Shown in pieces: positions 8,714 to 16,926 of a stretch of DNA of 64,000 bases. Each line of letters begins with the position of its first letter. Within the stretch, counting starts at the first letter, position 1. Source of the DNA: Cellulosimicrobium cellulans (GTDB lineage Bacteria > Actinomycetota > Actinomycetes > Actinomycetales > Cellulomonadaceae); assembly GCF_016907755.1 (NCBI RefSeq), contig NZ_JAFBCN010000001.1, positions 4,278,001 to 4,342,000 of the forward strand, given 5' to 3'. A program made the position numbers and the translations under genes. The notes beneath the pieces were generated by a model. The model saw only the letters and a program-made list of their open reading frames with translations. It was not told the origin of the DNA and searched no databases.

Positions 8714-9683
8714 GCGGGAGGGTGGGCAGGAGGTCGAGGGCGAGGTCGAGGATCGGGGCCGAGTGGGTGAGCGCGCCGACCGAGAGGTAGTCGACGCCCG
8801 TGCCCGCGACCTCGCGCGCGCGGTCCAGCGTGAGGTTGCCCGTCGCCTCGAGCTCGACCTTCGCCGGCACGCCGTCCCTCCCCTCGCGCGCCCGGACGGC
8901 CGCGACCGTCTCGGCGAGGACCGGGGTCGGCATGTTGTCGAGCAGCAGGAAGTCCGCGCCCGCCGAGACGGCCTCGAGCGCCTGCGCGGTCGTGTCCGCC
9001 TCGACCTGGACGAGCACGTCCGGGAACGTGCGGCGGATCGCGTCGATCGCGGCGCTCACCGACCCGGCGGCCACCACGTGGTTGTCCTTGACCATCGCGA
9101 CGTCGTAGAGCCCCATGCGCTTGTTCGTCCCGCCCCCGGCGCGCACGGCGTACTTCTCGAGCGCGCGCAGGCCGGGCGTCGTCTTGCGGGTGTCCAGCAC
9201 CTGCGCGCCCGTGCCGGCGAGCTCGCGCGCCCACGCGCGCGTCGCCGTCGCGACGCCGGAGGCGCGGCTCGCGAGGTTGAGCAGCGTGCGCTCGGCCGTG
9301 AGGAGGACCTGGACCGGCCCCGTGAGCGCGGCGAGGACGCGTCCGCGACCCACGGCCTCGCCGTCGGACGCGACGAACGTCACCTCGACGCGCGGGAGGC
9401 CGAACCGCTCCGCGACCTGCCGCGTCACCTCCTCGACGACGACGAGCCCCGCCACGACCCCGTCCGCGCGGGCCACGAGGTGCGCGGTCCCGGTGGCCGA
9501 CGGCGGCACGGTCGCCTGCGTCGTGACGTCGCGCCCTGGCGCGACGCCCAGGTCCTCGTCGAGCGCCCGCGAGACGGTCTCGGCGATCCACGCGGGGTCG
9601 AGCCCCGGCTCGACACGTGACGGGACGGGCGGCGCTCCGCCGTCGGACGGAGGGGCGGGCACGGGCTCGGCGGGGCTGCTCAC
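8706..9683 (-). CDS. nadC: Nicotinate-nucleotide diphosphorylase (quinolinate phosphoribosyltransferase)
   Basis: Converts quinolinate and PRPP to nicotinate mononucleotide in de novo NAD synthesis. The protein has 325 residues; about 30 N-terminal residues are a Pro-rich extension over the usual length of about 285. Family motifs are LDTRKTTPGLRALEKYAV (substrate-binding Arg and Lys), GGGTNKRMGLYDVAMVKDNH and the late VDYLSVGALTHS. It follows nadB after a 119-bp gap that holds a 35-bp palindrome, so it may be expressed partly on its own. Its stop codon lies inside repeat copy 2. nadA is not in the window. Confidence 0.94.
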   Translation of the reverse strand: MSSPAEPVPAPPSDGGAPPVPSRVEPGLDPAWIAETVSRALDEDLGVAPGRDVTTQATVPPSATGTAHLVARADGVVAGLVVVEEVTRQVAERFGLPRVEVTFVASDGEAVGRGRVLAALTGPVQVLLTAERTLLNLASRASGVATATRAWARELAGTGAQVLDTRKTTPGLRALEKYAVRAGGGTNKRMGLYDVAMVKDNHVVAAGSVSAAIDAIRRTFPDVLVQVEADTTAQALEAVSAGADFLLLDNMPTPVLAETVAAVRAREGRDGVPAKVELEATGNLTLDRAREVAGTGVDYLSVGALTHSAPILDLALDLLPTLPPR

Positions 9684-9745
9684 GCCCCCACGGTAGTCGG
9701 CCCCGCGCGACGCCGAGCACGACCCTGCGCGCCGTCGAGAACGAG

Positions 9746-9780
9746 GTTGCGGTCGTTATCCGGCGGATAACGACCGCAAC
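9746..9780. repeat. 35-bp palindrome between nadB and nadC
   Basis: Arms GTTGCGGTCGTTATCCG (9746-9762) and its exact complement (9764-9780) flank a single central G. The arms have more A/T than neighbouring DNA. It lies after the nadB stop and before the nadC start on the minus strand. It could be a regulator operator, an attenuating hairpin or a mobile palindrome; nothing in the sequence decides. Confidence 0.8.
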
Positions 9781-9802
9781 GTCGTGTTCGGCGGCGGACC
9801 GG

Positions 9803-11515
9803 TCAGCGGACGCGCAGCGTCCCGTCAGCGTCGAGGGAGACGAGGACGCGGCGCTCCCATGCCGGGTCCGTGTCCGGGAAGTCGGTGCGGAAGTGGCCGC
9901 CGCGGCTCTCCGTGCGCAGCGCCGCCGCCGCGGTGAGGGCGGTCGCGACCTGGTGGACGTTCGTGGTCTCCCACTCGGCCGCCTGCGGCTGCGCGACGAC
10001 GTCGCTCGCCTCGTGCGCGTCCGTGCGGACCGCGGCGAGCCGAGCCGCGGCGGCGGCGAGACCGTCGCCGTCGCGGATCACCCCGGGACCCGCCGAGGCG
10101 ATCGACTGGATGCGCGAGCGCGCCGCGGCCGCCACGAGCGCCGACGGCCCGGGGCGCCCGACGGGCTCGACCTGCTCGAGCTCGCCCGCCGCGACGCGCT
10201 CGGTGATCTGACGCGCCGCGCGGTGCGCGAACACGAGCCCCTCGAGCAGCGAGTTGGACGCGAGGCGGTTGGCGCCGTGCACGCCCGTGCACGCGACCTC
10301 GCCGATCGCGTAGAGACCGTCGAGCGTGGACCTCCCGTGCAGGTCCGTCACGACCCCGCCCGAGTGGTAGTGCTGGGCGGGCGCCACCGGGACCGGCTCC
10401 TCGGTCCAGTCGAGGCCGTTCTCCGCGAGGCGCTCCGTGATCGTGGGGAAGCGCGAGCGCAGGAAGTCGGCGCCGAGGTGGCGCGCGTCGAGCAGCACGT
10501 GGTCCGAGCCCGTGGCGGCCATCTGCCGCACGATCGCGTGGGCGACGACGTCGCGCGGCGCGAGCTCGGCCATGGGGTGCTGCGCGGGCATGAAGCGGTG
10601 GCCGTCGGTGTCGAGCAGGATGGCGCCCTCGCCGCGCACCGCCTCGGAGATGAGCGGGAGCTGGCCACGGGCGCCGAGCCCGAGCCACAGGACCGTGGGG
10701 TGGAACTGCACGAACTCGAGGTCGCCGAGCGTCGCGCCCGCGCGCAGCGCCGCGGCGATGCCGTCTCCGGTGGCCTGCGGCGGGTTGGTCGAGGAGCGGA
10801 ACACCTGCCCCACTCCCCCGGTCGCGAGCACGACCGCGCGCGCGAGCACCGCGCCGACGCCGTCCCGCGTGCCCTCGCCGCGCACGTGGAGCGTGACCCC
10901 GCAGGCGCGCGGGGCGCTGCCCGGGTCCTGGCCCGGGACCGGTCCCGTGAGGACGTCGAGCACGAGCGCGTTCTCGATCACCTCGATGCCCGGGTCGGCA
11001 CGGACCGCGTCGAGCTGCGCGACGAGCGCGCGCGAGATCTCGGCGCCGGTCGCGTCGCCGCCCGCGTGCGCGATGCGGTCCGCGTGGTGGCCGCCCTCGC
11101 GCGTCAGGGCGATGTCGCCGTTCTCGGCCCGGTCGAAGTTCGCGCCGCGCGCCACGAGCTCGCGCACGCGCGCCGGGCCCTCGGTGACGAGCACCTCGAC
11201 CGCCGCCGGGTCGCACACGCCCCCGCCCGCGACGAGCGTGTCCGCGAGGTGCGCCTCGGGCGAGTCCTCGGGGTCGAGCGCCGCGGCGATGCCGCCCTGC
11301 GCCCACACCGTCGAGCCCGACGACAGCTCGCCCTTGGTCACGAGCAGGACGCGCGGCACGCGCGTGCGCAGCTCCAGCGCAGCCGTGAGGCCCGCGATGC
11401 CGGAGCCGACGACGACGACGTCCGCCGTCGTCGTCCAGCCGGGTGCCGGGGCGGCCAGGGTGCGGGCGAGCGTCCGGGCGAGCTCAGGCGCCGGGGACAC
11501 GCCGCGTCCGCTCAC
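9803..11515 (-). CDS. nadB: L-aspartate oxidase
   Basis: FAD enzyme oxidising L-aspartate to iminoaspartate, the first step of bacterial NAD synthesis. 570 residues. The N-terminal Rossmann motif is [29 protein letters not shown] and [16 protein letters not shown] are typical of the family, as is EFVQFHPT; the C-terminal helical domain is present. The GTG start at 11515 overlaps the panD stop by 4 bases (GTGA), so translation is probably coupled; no strong ribosome site is seen for it. Confidence 0.93.
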   Translation of the reverse strand: MSGRGVSPAPELARTLARTLAAPAPGWTTTADVVVVGSGIAGLTAALELRTRVPRVLLVTKGELSSGSTVWAQGGIAAALDPEDSPEAHLADTLVAGGGVCDPAAVEVLVTEGPARVRELVARGANFDRAENGDIALTREGGHHADRIAHAGGDATGAEISRALVAQLDAVRADPGIEVIENALVLDVLTGPVPGQDPGSAPRACGVTLHVRGEGTRDGVGAVLARAVVLATGGVGQVFRSSTNPPQATGDGIAAALRAGATLGDLEFVQFHPTVLWLGLGARGQLPLISEAVRGEGAILLDTDGHRFMPAQHPMAELAPRDVVAHAIVRQMAATGSDHVLLDARHLGADFLRSRFPTITERLAENGLDWTEEPVPVAPAQHYHSGGVVTDLHGRSTLDGLYAIGEVACTGVHGANRLASNSLLEGLVFAHRAARQITERVAAGELEQVEPVGRPGPSALVAAAARSRIQSIASAGPGVIRDGDGLAAAAARLAAVRTDAHEASDVVAQPQAAEWETTNVHQVATALTAAAALRTESRGGHFRTDFPDTDPAWERRVLVSLDADGTLRVR

Positions 11516-12033
11516 GCGGGGCGCACCACGGACGCGTCGCCGTCGGCACCCGCTCCGCCCCCGCCGCGGAACGGGGCGAACGGCAGGCCGCTCGCCTCGA
11601 GGCCGTGGCCCGCCGGGACGAGGCCGGGCTCGTCGGACAGCTCGACGATCCGGTTCTGCTCGTCCACGAAGACGACGTTCGGCAGGTAGGTGCGCGCGTC
11701 GGCGTCGTCGAGCATGCCGTAGGCGATGAGGATGACGACGTCGCCCGGCTTCACGAGGTGCGCGGCGGCGCCGTTGATGCACACCTGCCCGGCGCCGCGC
11801 TCGCCCGGGATGACGTACGTCGTCAGCCGTGCGCCGTTGGTGACGTCCACGACGTCGACCTGCTGGCCCGGGTAGAGGTCCGCGGCGTCGAGCAGGTCGG
11901 CGTCCACGGTGATCGATCCGACGTAGTGCAGATCGGCCTGCGTCACCGTCGCGCGATGGATCTTGCCGATCATCATGGGGCGCTGCAGGGACGCCGGACG
12001 ACGGTGCGGGCTCGGCGGGGTCGGCGCGGTCAC
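11512..12033 (-). CDS. panD: Aspartate 1-decarboxylase proenzyme
   Basis: Pyruvoyl enzyme making beta-alanine from aspartate for pantothenate. 173 residues. The self-cleavage site is Gly39-Ser40 in [13 protein letters not shown]. The GTG start at 12033 has a strong GGAGGT five bases upstream and overlaps the panC stop by 4 bases; an internal ATG at 11976 matches the usual family N-terminus but lacks a ribosome site. The C-terminus carries a Gly/Ala-rich extension of about 35 residues beyond the usual length. Confidence 0.93.
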   Translation of the reverse strand: MTAPTPPSPHRRPASLQRPMMIGKIHRATVTQADLHYVGSITVDADLLDAADLYPGQQVDVVDVTNGARLTTYVIPGERGAGQVCINGAAAHLVKPGDVVILIAYGMLDDADARTYLPNVVFVDEQNRIVELSDEPGLVPAGHGLEASGLPFAPFRGGGGAGADGDASVVRPA

Positions 12034-13058
12034 GCGGTACCTCCAGGTGCGGGGGCACGGCCGGCGGGGTCGGCGGCCCGGGTCGCGGGCGGCGCGATCT
12101 CGACGGCCGCGTTGTCGATGAGACGGGTGGTGCCCACGCGTGCCGCGACCAGGAGGAGCCCGGGGCCGACGGCGCCGGGCGCCAGGTCCTCCACGGTAGC
12201 GGGATCGACGAGCGCCACGTAATCGACCTCAACGCCGTCCGCCCCGTCGAGGATTCCCCGGGCGGCGGCGAGCACCGCGGCGGCGCCCGCCCCGGAGGCG
12301 GCGGTGTCCGAGCCCGCGCGCAGCGCCCGGCTCAGCGCGAGCGCACGGTCCCGCTCGGCGGGCGACAGGTACGCGTTGCGCGACGACCGGGCGAGCCCGT
12401 CCGCCTCCCGCACCGTGGGCACGCCGACGATCTCGACGTCCAGGTCGAGGTCCGCCACCAGACGCCGGACGGCGAGGAGCTGCTGCGCGTCCTTGGCGCC
12501 GAACACGGCGACGTCCGGACGCACGAGGTGGAGCAGCTTGAGCACGACCGTGAGGACGCCGTCGAAGTGCCCGGGCCGCGACGCGCCCTCCAGCACGGTG
12601 CCGATCCGGCCCGAGGTGACGCGGACGATCGGCCCGGTTCCTCCCGCCGCCGGCCCGAGGTCCGGGTACAGCTCCTCGACGGCGGGCGCGAACACGAGGT
12701 CCACGGCGACGTCGGCGCCGGCGGCCGCGAGGAGCGCGACGTCCGCCGCGACGTCGCGCGGGTAGCGCTCGTAGTCCTCGCCCGGGCCGAACTGCAGCGG
12801 GTTGACGAAGTCCGTGACGACGACCTGCCCGCCCGGGCCGACCTCCGCGCGAGCGCGGCGCACGAGCTCGAGGTGCCCGGCGTGCAGCGCGCCCATCGTC
12901 ATGACGACGGCGCGGCGCTCCCCCGGGTGGGCAACGGTCCACGCGTCGGTCGCCGCGCGCAGGTCGGCGCGCGTCGTCAGGACGCGCGAGGCGTCGCGCG
13001 CGTCGTCGGTCCGGCCGTCGGGGGCGTCCGCGGCGGACGGGCGGGGCGTGGTGGTCAT
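12030..13058 (-). CDS. panC: Pantoate--beta-alanine ligase
   Basis: Joins pantoate and beta-alanine with ATP to give pantothenate. 342 residues, with about 40 extra N-terminal residues. The nucleotidyl-transferase HxGH motif appears as [15 protein letters not shown]-site residues follow in [10 protein letters not shown] and in [16 protein letters not shown]. The ATG overlaps the stop of the upstream DUF2520 gene (ATGA), and its stop overlaps panD (GTGA), so the three genes form a tightly coupled unit. Confidence 0.95.
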   Translation of the reverse strand: MTTTPRPSAADAPDGRTDDARDASRVLTTRADLRAATDAWTVAHPGERRAVVMTMGALHAGHLELVRRARAEVGPGGQVVVTDFVNPLQFGPGEDYERYPRDVAADVALLAAAGADVAVDLVFAPAVEELYPDLGPAAGGTGPIVRVTSGRIGTVLEGASRPGHFDGVLTVVLKLLHLVRPDVAVFGAKDAQQLLAVRRLVADLDLDVEIVGVPTVREADGLARSSRNAYLSPAERDRALALSRALRAGSDTAASGAGAAAVLAAARGILDGADGVEVDYVALVDPATVEDLAPGAVGPGLLLVAARVGTTRLIDNAAVEIAPPATRAADPAGRAPAPGGTA

Positions 13059-14101
13059 GCCGTTCCTTCGTCGTCGTGCTGGTCGCGCTCGTCGTGGGAC
13101 GCGATGTGCTCAGGGAGTCCCGGGCGCTCGGCGCGGGGACGCTCGTGGCCGACGTCGGCGCCCTCGTCGAGCGCGTCGAGGACCGCGCGCGCGGTCCGCT
13201 CGTCGAGGCGTCCGCCCGCGAGCGCCCGGTGGGTCGCGGCGCGGCTCAGCGCCCGGTACGACGGCGGCACGTCGGCCGCGTCGCTCGTCGCCGCGAGCGC
13301 GTCGAGGGCCGCGAGGTGCTCGCGGACCGTGCCGACGTCGCCGCGCACCACGGGCCCGGTGAGGCCCAGGAGCGCGCCCGCTCCTGCGCCGGTGCCCGAC
13401 TCGGCGCCCGCGTCGGCGCCGCGGGTCGCCCCGTCGAGCGCGGCGGCGAGCAGCGGCGCGAGCGCACGACCTGGCTGGTCGACGCCCGCGGCCTCGAGCG
13501 CCTGCGCGGCCTGCGCCACGAGCACGACGAGGTGGTTCGCGCCGTGCGCGAGGGCCGCGTGGTAGAGCCCGCGGGACTCCTCCGCCACGACGACGGGCTC
13601 CCCGCCGAGCTCGACGACGAGCGCCTGCCCGATCGGCAGGACCGGCCCCGGCGCGGTGACGGCGAACGTCGTGCCCTCGAGCCGTGCGAGGTCGAGCGAC
13701 GTGCCCGTGAAGGTCATGGCGGGGTGCAGCGCGAGCGGGATCGCGCCCGCGGCGCGGGCCGGGTCGAGCACGGCGGTGCCGTAGCGACCGGACGTGTGCA
13801 CGACGATCTGGCCCGGCTGCCAGGCCCCCACGTCGGCGAGGCCGCGGACCAGGTCGCCCAGCGCGTCGTCGGGCACGGCGAGGAGCACGAGCTCCGCGCG
13901 CTCCACGACCTGCGGGACCTCCAGGACCGGCACGCCGGGCAGGAGCGTCTCGATGCGGTCGCGCGACGCGTCGGACACGCCGCTCGCGCCGACGACGGCG
14001 TGCCCCGTGGCGCGCAGCGCGCTGCCCAGCACCGCGCCGACGCGGCCCGCACCGACGACGCCCACGCCGAGGCGCCCGGGCCGCGAGCCCGCCGCGCTCA
14101 T
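13055..14101 (-). CDS. Rossmann-like and DUF2520 domain protein
   Basis: A 348-residue protein with an N-terminal NAD(P)-binding Rossmann fold ([20 protein letters not shown], GxGxxG) and a C-terminal all-helical DUF2520 domain. It resembles pyrroline-5-carboxylate or ketopantoate reductases in layout. In many actinobacteria a gene of this kind sits directly before panC, and a ketopantoate reductase role has been considered for the position; that is inference only. The segment HPAMTFTG is conserved in the family. An Ala/Gly-rich linker interrupts the second domain, and the tail is Asp/Glu/His-rich. It overlaps both neighbours by 4 bases. Confidence 0.85.
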   Translation of the reverse strand: MSAAGSRPGRLGVGVVGAGRVGAVLGSALRATGHAVVGASGVSDASRDRIETLLPGVPVLEVPQVVERAELVLLAVPDDALGDLVRGLADVGAWQPGQIVVHTSGRYGTAVLDPARAAGAIPLALHPAMTFTGTSLDLARLEGTTFAVTAPGPVLPIGQALVVELGGEPVVVAEESRGLYHAALAHGANHLVVLVAQAAQALEAAGVDQPGRALAPLLAAALDGATRGADAGAESGTGAGAGALLGLTGPVVRGDVGTVREHLAALDALAATSDAADVPPSYRALSRAATHRALAGGRLDERTARAVLDALDEGADVGHERPRAERPGLPEHIASHDERDQHDDEGTA

Positions 14102-15780
14102 GATCGCTCCCCGTCCTCGGCCCGGCGGTCGACGGGTCCCTCACCCGGCGCGCGGCCGGGCACACGCCCGGGATCTGCCGCGGGCACGGGGTCGGGCTGC
14201 TCGCCGGCGGACCCCGGGGTGGGCTCGGGGGCGAGTGCCAGAGGCACGTCGTCGCGGCGCATCCACAGCTCCGGCCCCGCGTGCGCGCGGGCTTCGCGGG
14301 CGCGCTCCGCCTGGGTGTCGAGGAGGCGCGCGGCGTCGCCCGCGTCGAGGTGCCAGACCTTCGGCGAGACCGGGCCGGGCGTCGAGTGCACCGCGAACGT
14401 CGCGACGTCGAACCGGCGCTGGAGCGGGCCCTGCTCCAGCCCGAGCGACTGCGTCCGCTCGTGCGGCACGACCACGAGGCTGCGGAACACCCGCCCGCCG
14501 CGCAGCACGAGCGCGCGGTCGGTCACGGTGTAGCCGTTGCGCCGCCAGGACACGAGGTCGAGCAGGCGCGCGCGGCGCGGGGTCACCGTGAAGTGCTCGC
14601 CGGCGTCGAGGCCGGACAGGCCCTCGTCGAGGAGGGCGCGCGGGTCGGACGTGCCGAGGTCGGGCAGCACGAGCCACAGCGCCGCGAGCGCCTCGTCGCG
14701 CGTCCCGACGGGCAGGAGCACGCTCGTCGTGTCCGACCCGTCGGAGCTCACCCCGTAGCCCGCGACGTTGACGTCGACGCGCCACCAGTCCGGCCCGCGC
14801 CAGAACGGGCCCTGCCGCAGCCGCACCGCCTGGACGCGGCCGGGCGGGATGGTCTGCGAGCGGGTCTCCAGGAGGCCGTGCCGCAGCCGGATGCCGTCCG
14901 GCGAGATCGCCGAGCGGAACCCGAACTCGCCCGAGAACCGGGAGAAGAGGAAGCCGCCGAACCCGAGGACCGCGGGCAGCGCGCTGAACAGCACCCCGAT
15001 CTCGCGCGTGCCGATGACGACCCCGGCGATCCCCAGGACACCGAGGACGAGGCCGACCGTCGCGCCCGACCGGACGAGCGAGGCGACGAGCCGCCCCGGT
15101 CCGACCGCGGTGACCGGCTGCTCGGGCGCCTCGGGGGCGACCAGCACCTCGTCGCCGGCGGGCGCTCCGCCGATCGGCCGCACCGTCGACAGGGCGCCCG
15201 GGTCGGCCGCCGGGGACGTGGCGCCGGCACCCGCCGTGCTCCCCTCCCCGACCGCCGGCGGGGCGCCGACCGGGCGCTCCCGCGCGACCCGCAGCCCGGC
15301 GGCGCGCGCCAGGAGGTCGTTGCGCAGCCGATTGGCCTCCACCTCCTTGAGGAAGCCGAGCTTCACGCCCGAGTCCGCGCCCCCGGCGACCTCGAGCTTG
15401 AGCTCCGCGAGGCCGAAGAAGCGCGCGAGCAGCGGCTGCACGACGTCGACCGCCTGCAACCGGTCCAGCCGTGCCTTGCGCTGCTGCCGGAACAGCACGC
15501 CCGTGCGCAGGTGGACCGACTCGTCGTCGACGGCGTAGCTCGTCATGCGCCACGCGAGCGCCGAGTACCCCAGTCCCACGAGCCCCACCGCGAGGATGCC
15601 GAGCAGGATCATCCACCAGCGGTTCCCCTCGAGGAGGTTCTGACCCTCGGGCAACCCGTTGAGCGTCTGCTGCCCGACGACGACGAGCAGCACCGCGATG
15701 ACCGTCCAGCCGCGCACGAGCGGGGTGACCGGGTGCACCCGGTGCCACACGAGGTCCTCGGTGGCCGGTGCTTCGCTCAC
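14098..15780 (-). CDS. PH-domain membrane protein (YdbT-like)
   Basis: A 560-residue membrane protein with two or three bacterial PH-like (bPH2) domains, family of YdbT/YdbS. Hydrophobic pairs lie at about residues 24-75 (WTVIAVLLVVVG, MILLGILAVGLVGLGY) and mid-protein (TVGLVLGVLGIAGVVIG). bPH2 hallmarks are RQQRKARLDRLQAVDVVQP and TQSLGLEQGPLQRRF. A Pro/Ala-rich linker of about 60 residues separates the domains, and the C-terminal tail is disordered. The start is the GTG overlapping the stop of the smaller PH protein. Molecular role unknown. Confidence 0.85.
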   Translation of the reverse strand: MSEAPATEDLVWHRVHPVTPLVRGWTVIAVLLVVVGQQTLNGLPEGQNLLEGNRWWMILLGILAVGLVGLGYSALAWRMTSYAVDDESVHLRTGVLFRQQRKARLDRLQAVDVVQPLLARFFGLAELKLEVAGGADSGVKLGFLKEVEANRLRNDLLARAAGLRVARERPVGAPPAVGEGSTAGAGATSPAADPGALSTVRPIGGAPAGDEVLVAPEAPEQPVTAVGPGRLVASLVRSGATVGLVLGVLGIAGVVIGTREIGVLFSALPAVLGFGGFLFSRFSGEFGFRSAISPDGIRLRHGLLETRSQTIPPGRVQAVRLRQGPFWRGPDWWRVDVNVAGYGVSSDGSDTTSVLLPVGTRDEALAALWLVLPDLGTSDPRALLDEGLSGLDAGEHFTVTPRRARLLDLVSWRRNGYTVTDRALVLRGGRVFRSLVVVPHERTQSLGLEQGPLQRRFDVATFAVHSTPGPVSPKVWHLDAGDAARLLDTQAERAREARAHAGPELWMRRDDVPLALAPEPTPGSAGEQPDPVPAADPGRVPGRAPGEGPVDRRAEDGERS

Positions 15781-16295
15781 AGGCCCGCCAGCCTCGCCTC
15801 GCCGCGCGACGCGAGCCGGTCGCGCAGGCGCTCCGCCTCGGCGGGCTCGAGACCGTCGATCGTCGCGTCGGTGGACGCCGACGCCGTGTGGAGCTGCACC
15901 TGCGCGATGCCGAGCTTGCGGGCGAGCGGACCCGCCTGCACGTCGACGTACTGCATGCGGCCGTAGGGCACGACGACGAGGGTGCGGAACATGATCCCGT
16001 GCCGGATGAGCAGGTCGTCGTCGCGCTCGGCGTACCCGATCGCGCGCACCTGGCGCGGGACGAGCACGAGGGCCCACAGCCCGAGGAGCACGAGCACCCC
16101 GAGCACGAGCCACTGCCACCAGTGCGGGAAGAGGATCGCCAGCACGATCGCCGCGACGGCCGGTACCGCGAGCGTGATGCCCACCGACAGCAGGCGGGCG
16201 GTGATCAGCCGCGGCGAGACGCGCGTCCACTCGATGCCGGGCGGGTCGAAGGGGCCGGTGCCGCGGGCGTCCAGGTCCCGTGCAGGGTCGGTCAT
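15777..16295 (-). CDS. PH-domain membrane protein (YdbS-like)
   Basis: A 172-residue partner of the larger PH-domain protein. Two hydrophobic segments (VGITLAVPAVAAIVLAILF and WLVLGVLVLLGLWALVLV) precede one bPH2 domain with the conserved VVPYGRMQYVDVQAGPLARK stretch. The YdbS/YdbT gene pair order is common in Gram-positive bacteria. Its GTGA stop/start overlap with the next gene suggests the proteins are made together and may form one membrane complex. A 121-bp gap upstream may hold a promoter, though none is clear. Confidence 0.85.
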   Translation of the reverse strand: MTDPARDLDARGTGPFDPPGIEWTRVSPRLITARLLSVGITLAVPAVAAIVLAILFPHWWQWLVLGVLVLLGLWALVLVPRQVRAIGYAERDDDLLIRHGIMFRTLVVVPYGRMQYVDVQAGPLARKLGIAQVQLHTASASTDATIDGLEPAEAERLRDRLASRGEARLAGL

Positions 16296-16416
16296 GCCTC
16301 GATTCTCCCATCCCGTCCCGGTGCGCCCGGGGCCGCGTGTCGCGCGTCACGCACGGGGCGGGACGCTGCCCGGCGCCACCGGGTCGCGGTGCGCGGCCAC
16401 GCCACGGAGCGGAGCG

Positions 16417-16926
16417 TCAGGCGGGCGTGCTCGCGCCCGGCGTCTCCGGGTCCTCGCGCGTCGTCGAACCCTCGCGACCCTCGCCGCGGTCGTCGGGCGG
16501 GAGCTGGCAGAACCGCTCGGCCACGAGCCCGACGACGGCCAGCAGCACCGCGCACACGACCGCGACCCCGGCCGCCACCGCGCGGTCCCGCTGCGCCTCG
16601 ATCGAGAGGTCGGGCAGGGCCACGAGCACCTGCGCGCCGTACCAGCCCGCGAGCAGGGCGCCCGTGAGCGCGGCGGCCTTGGCGAGCACGAACGTCCGGG
16701 CCGCGCGGATCGCGTCGAGCGAGGGTCGCTTGCCGCGCTGGTAGGCGCGGACGGTCCAGCCTGCCCAGAACACCGCCGCGGCGAGCGCGACGACCGCCAC
16801 GTCCACGAGCCACGGCACCGCCGGCAGGTGCGTGCCGCGGCCCTGGAGGAGCCGCACGACGAACCAGCCCACGACCGCCGTGGCGACCGCCACGAGCAGG
16901 AGGGTGCGGACCGAGGTGCGCCGCAT
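16417..16926 (-). CDS. DUF3180 family membrane protein
   Basis: A 169-residue integral membrane protein with four predicted membrane segments (LLLVAVATAVVGWFVVRLL, VDVAVVALAAAVFWAGW, ALTGALLAGWYGAQVLV and VAVVCAVLLAVVGLV) and a short acidic C-terminal tail. DUF3180 proteins are typical of actinobacteria and usually sit next to folK, as here. Function unknown. The ATG shares a base with the stop of folB-folK (TGATG), so translation is probably coupled; longer in-frame starts would run into that gene. Confidence 0.85.
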   Translation of the reverse strand: MRRTSVRTLLLVAVATAVVGWFVVRLLQGRGTHLPAVPWLVDVAVVALAAAVFWAGWTVRAYQRGKRPSLDAIRAARTFVLAKAAALTGALLAGWYGAQVLVALPDLSIEAQRDRAVAAGVAVVCAVLLAVVGLVAERFCQLPPDDRGEGREGSTTREDPETPGASTPA

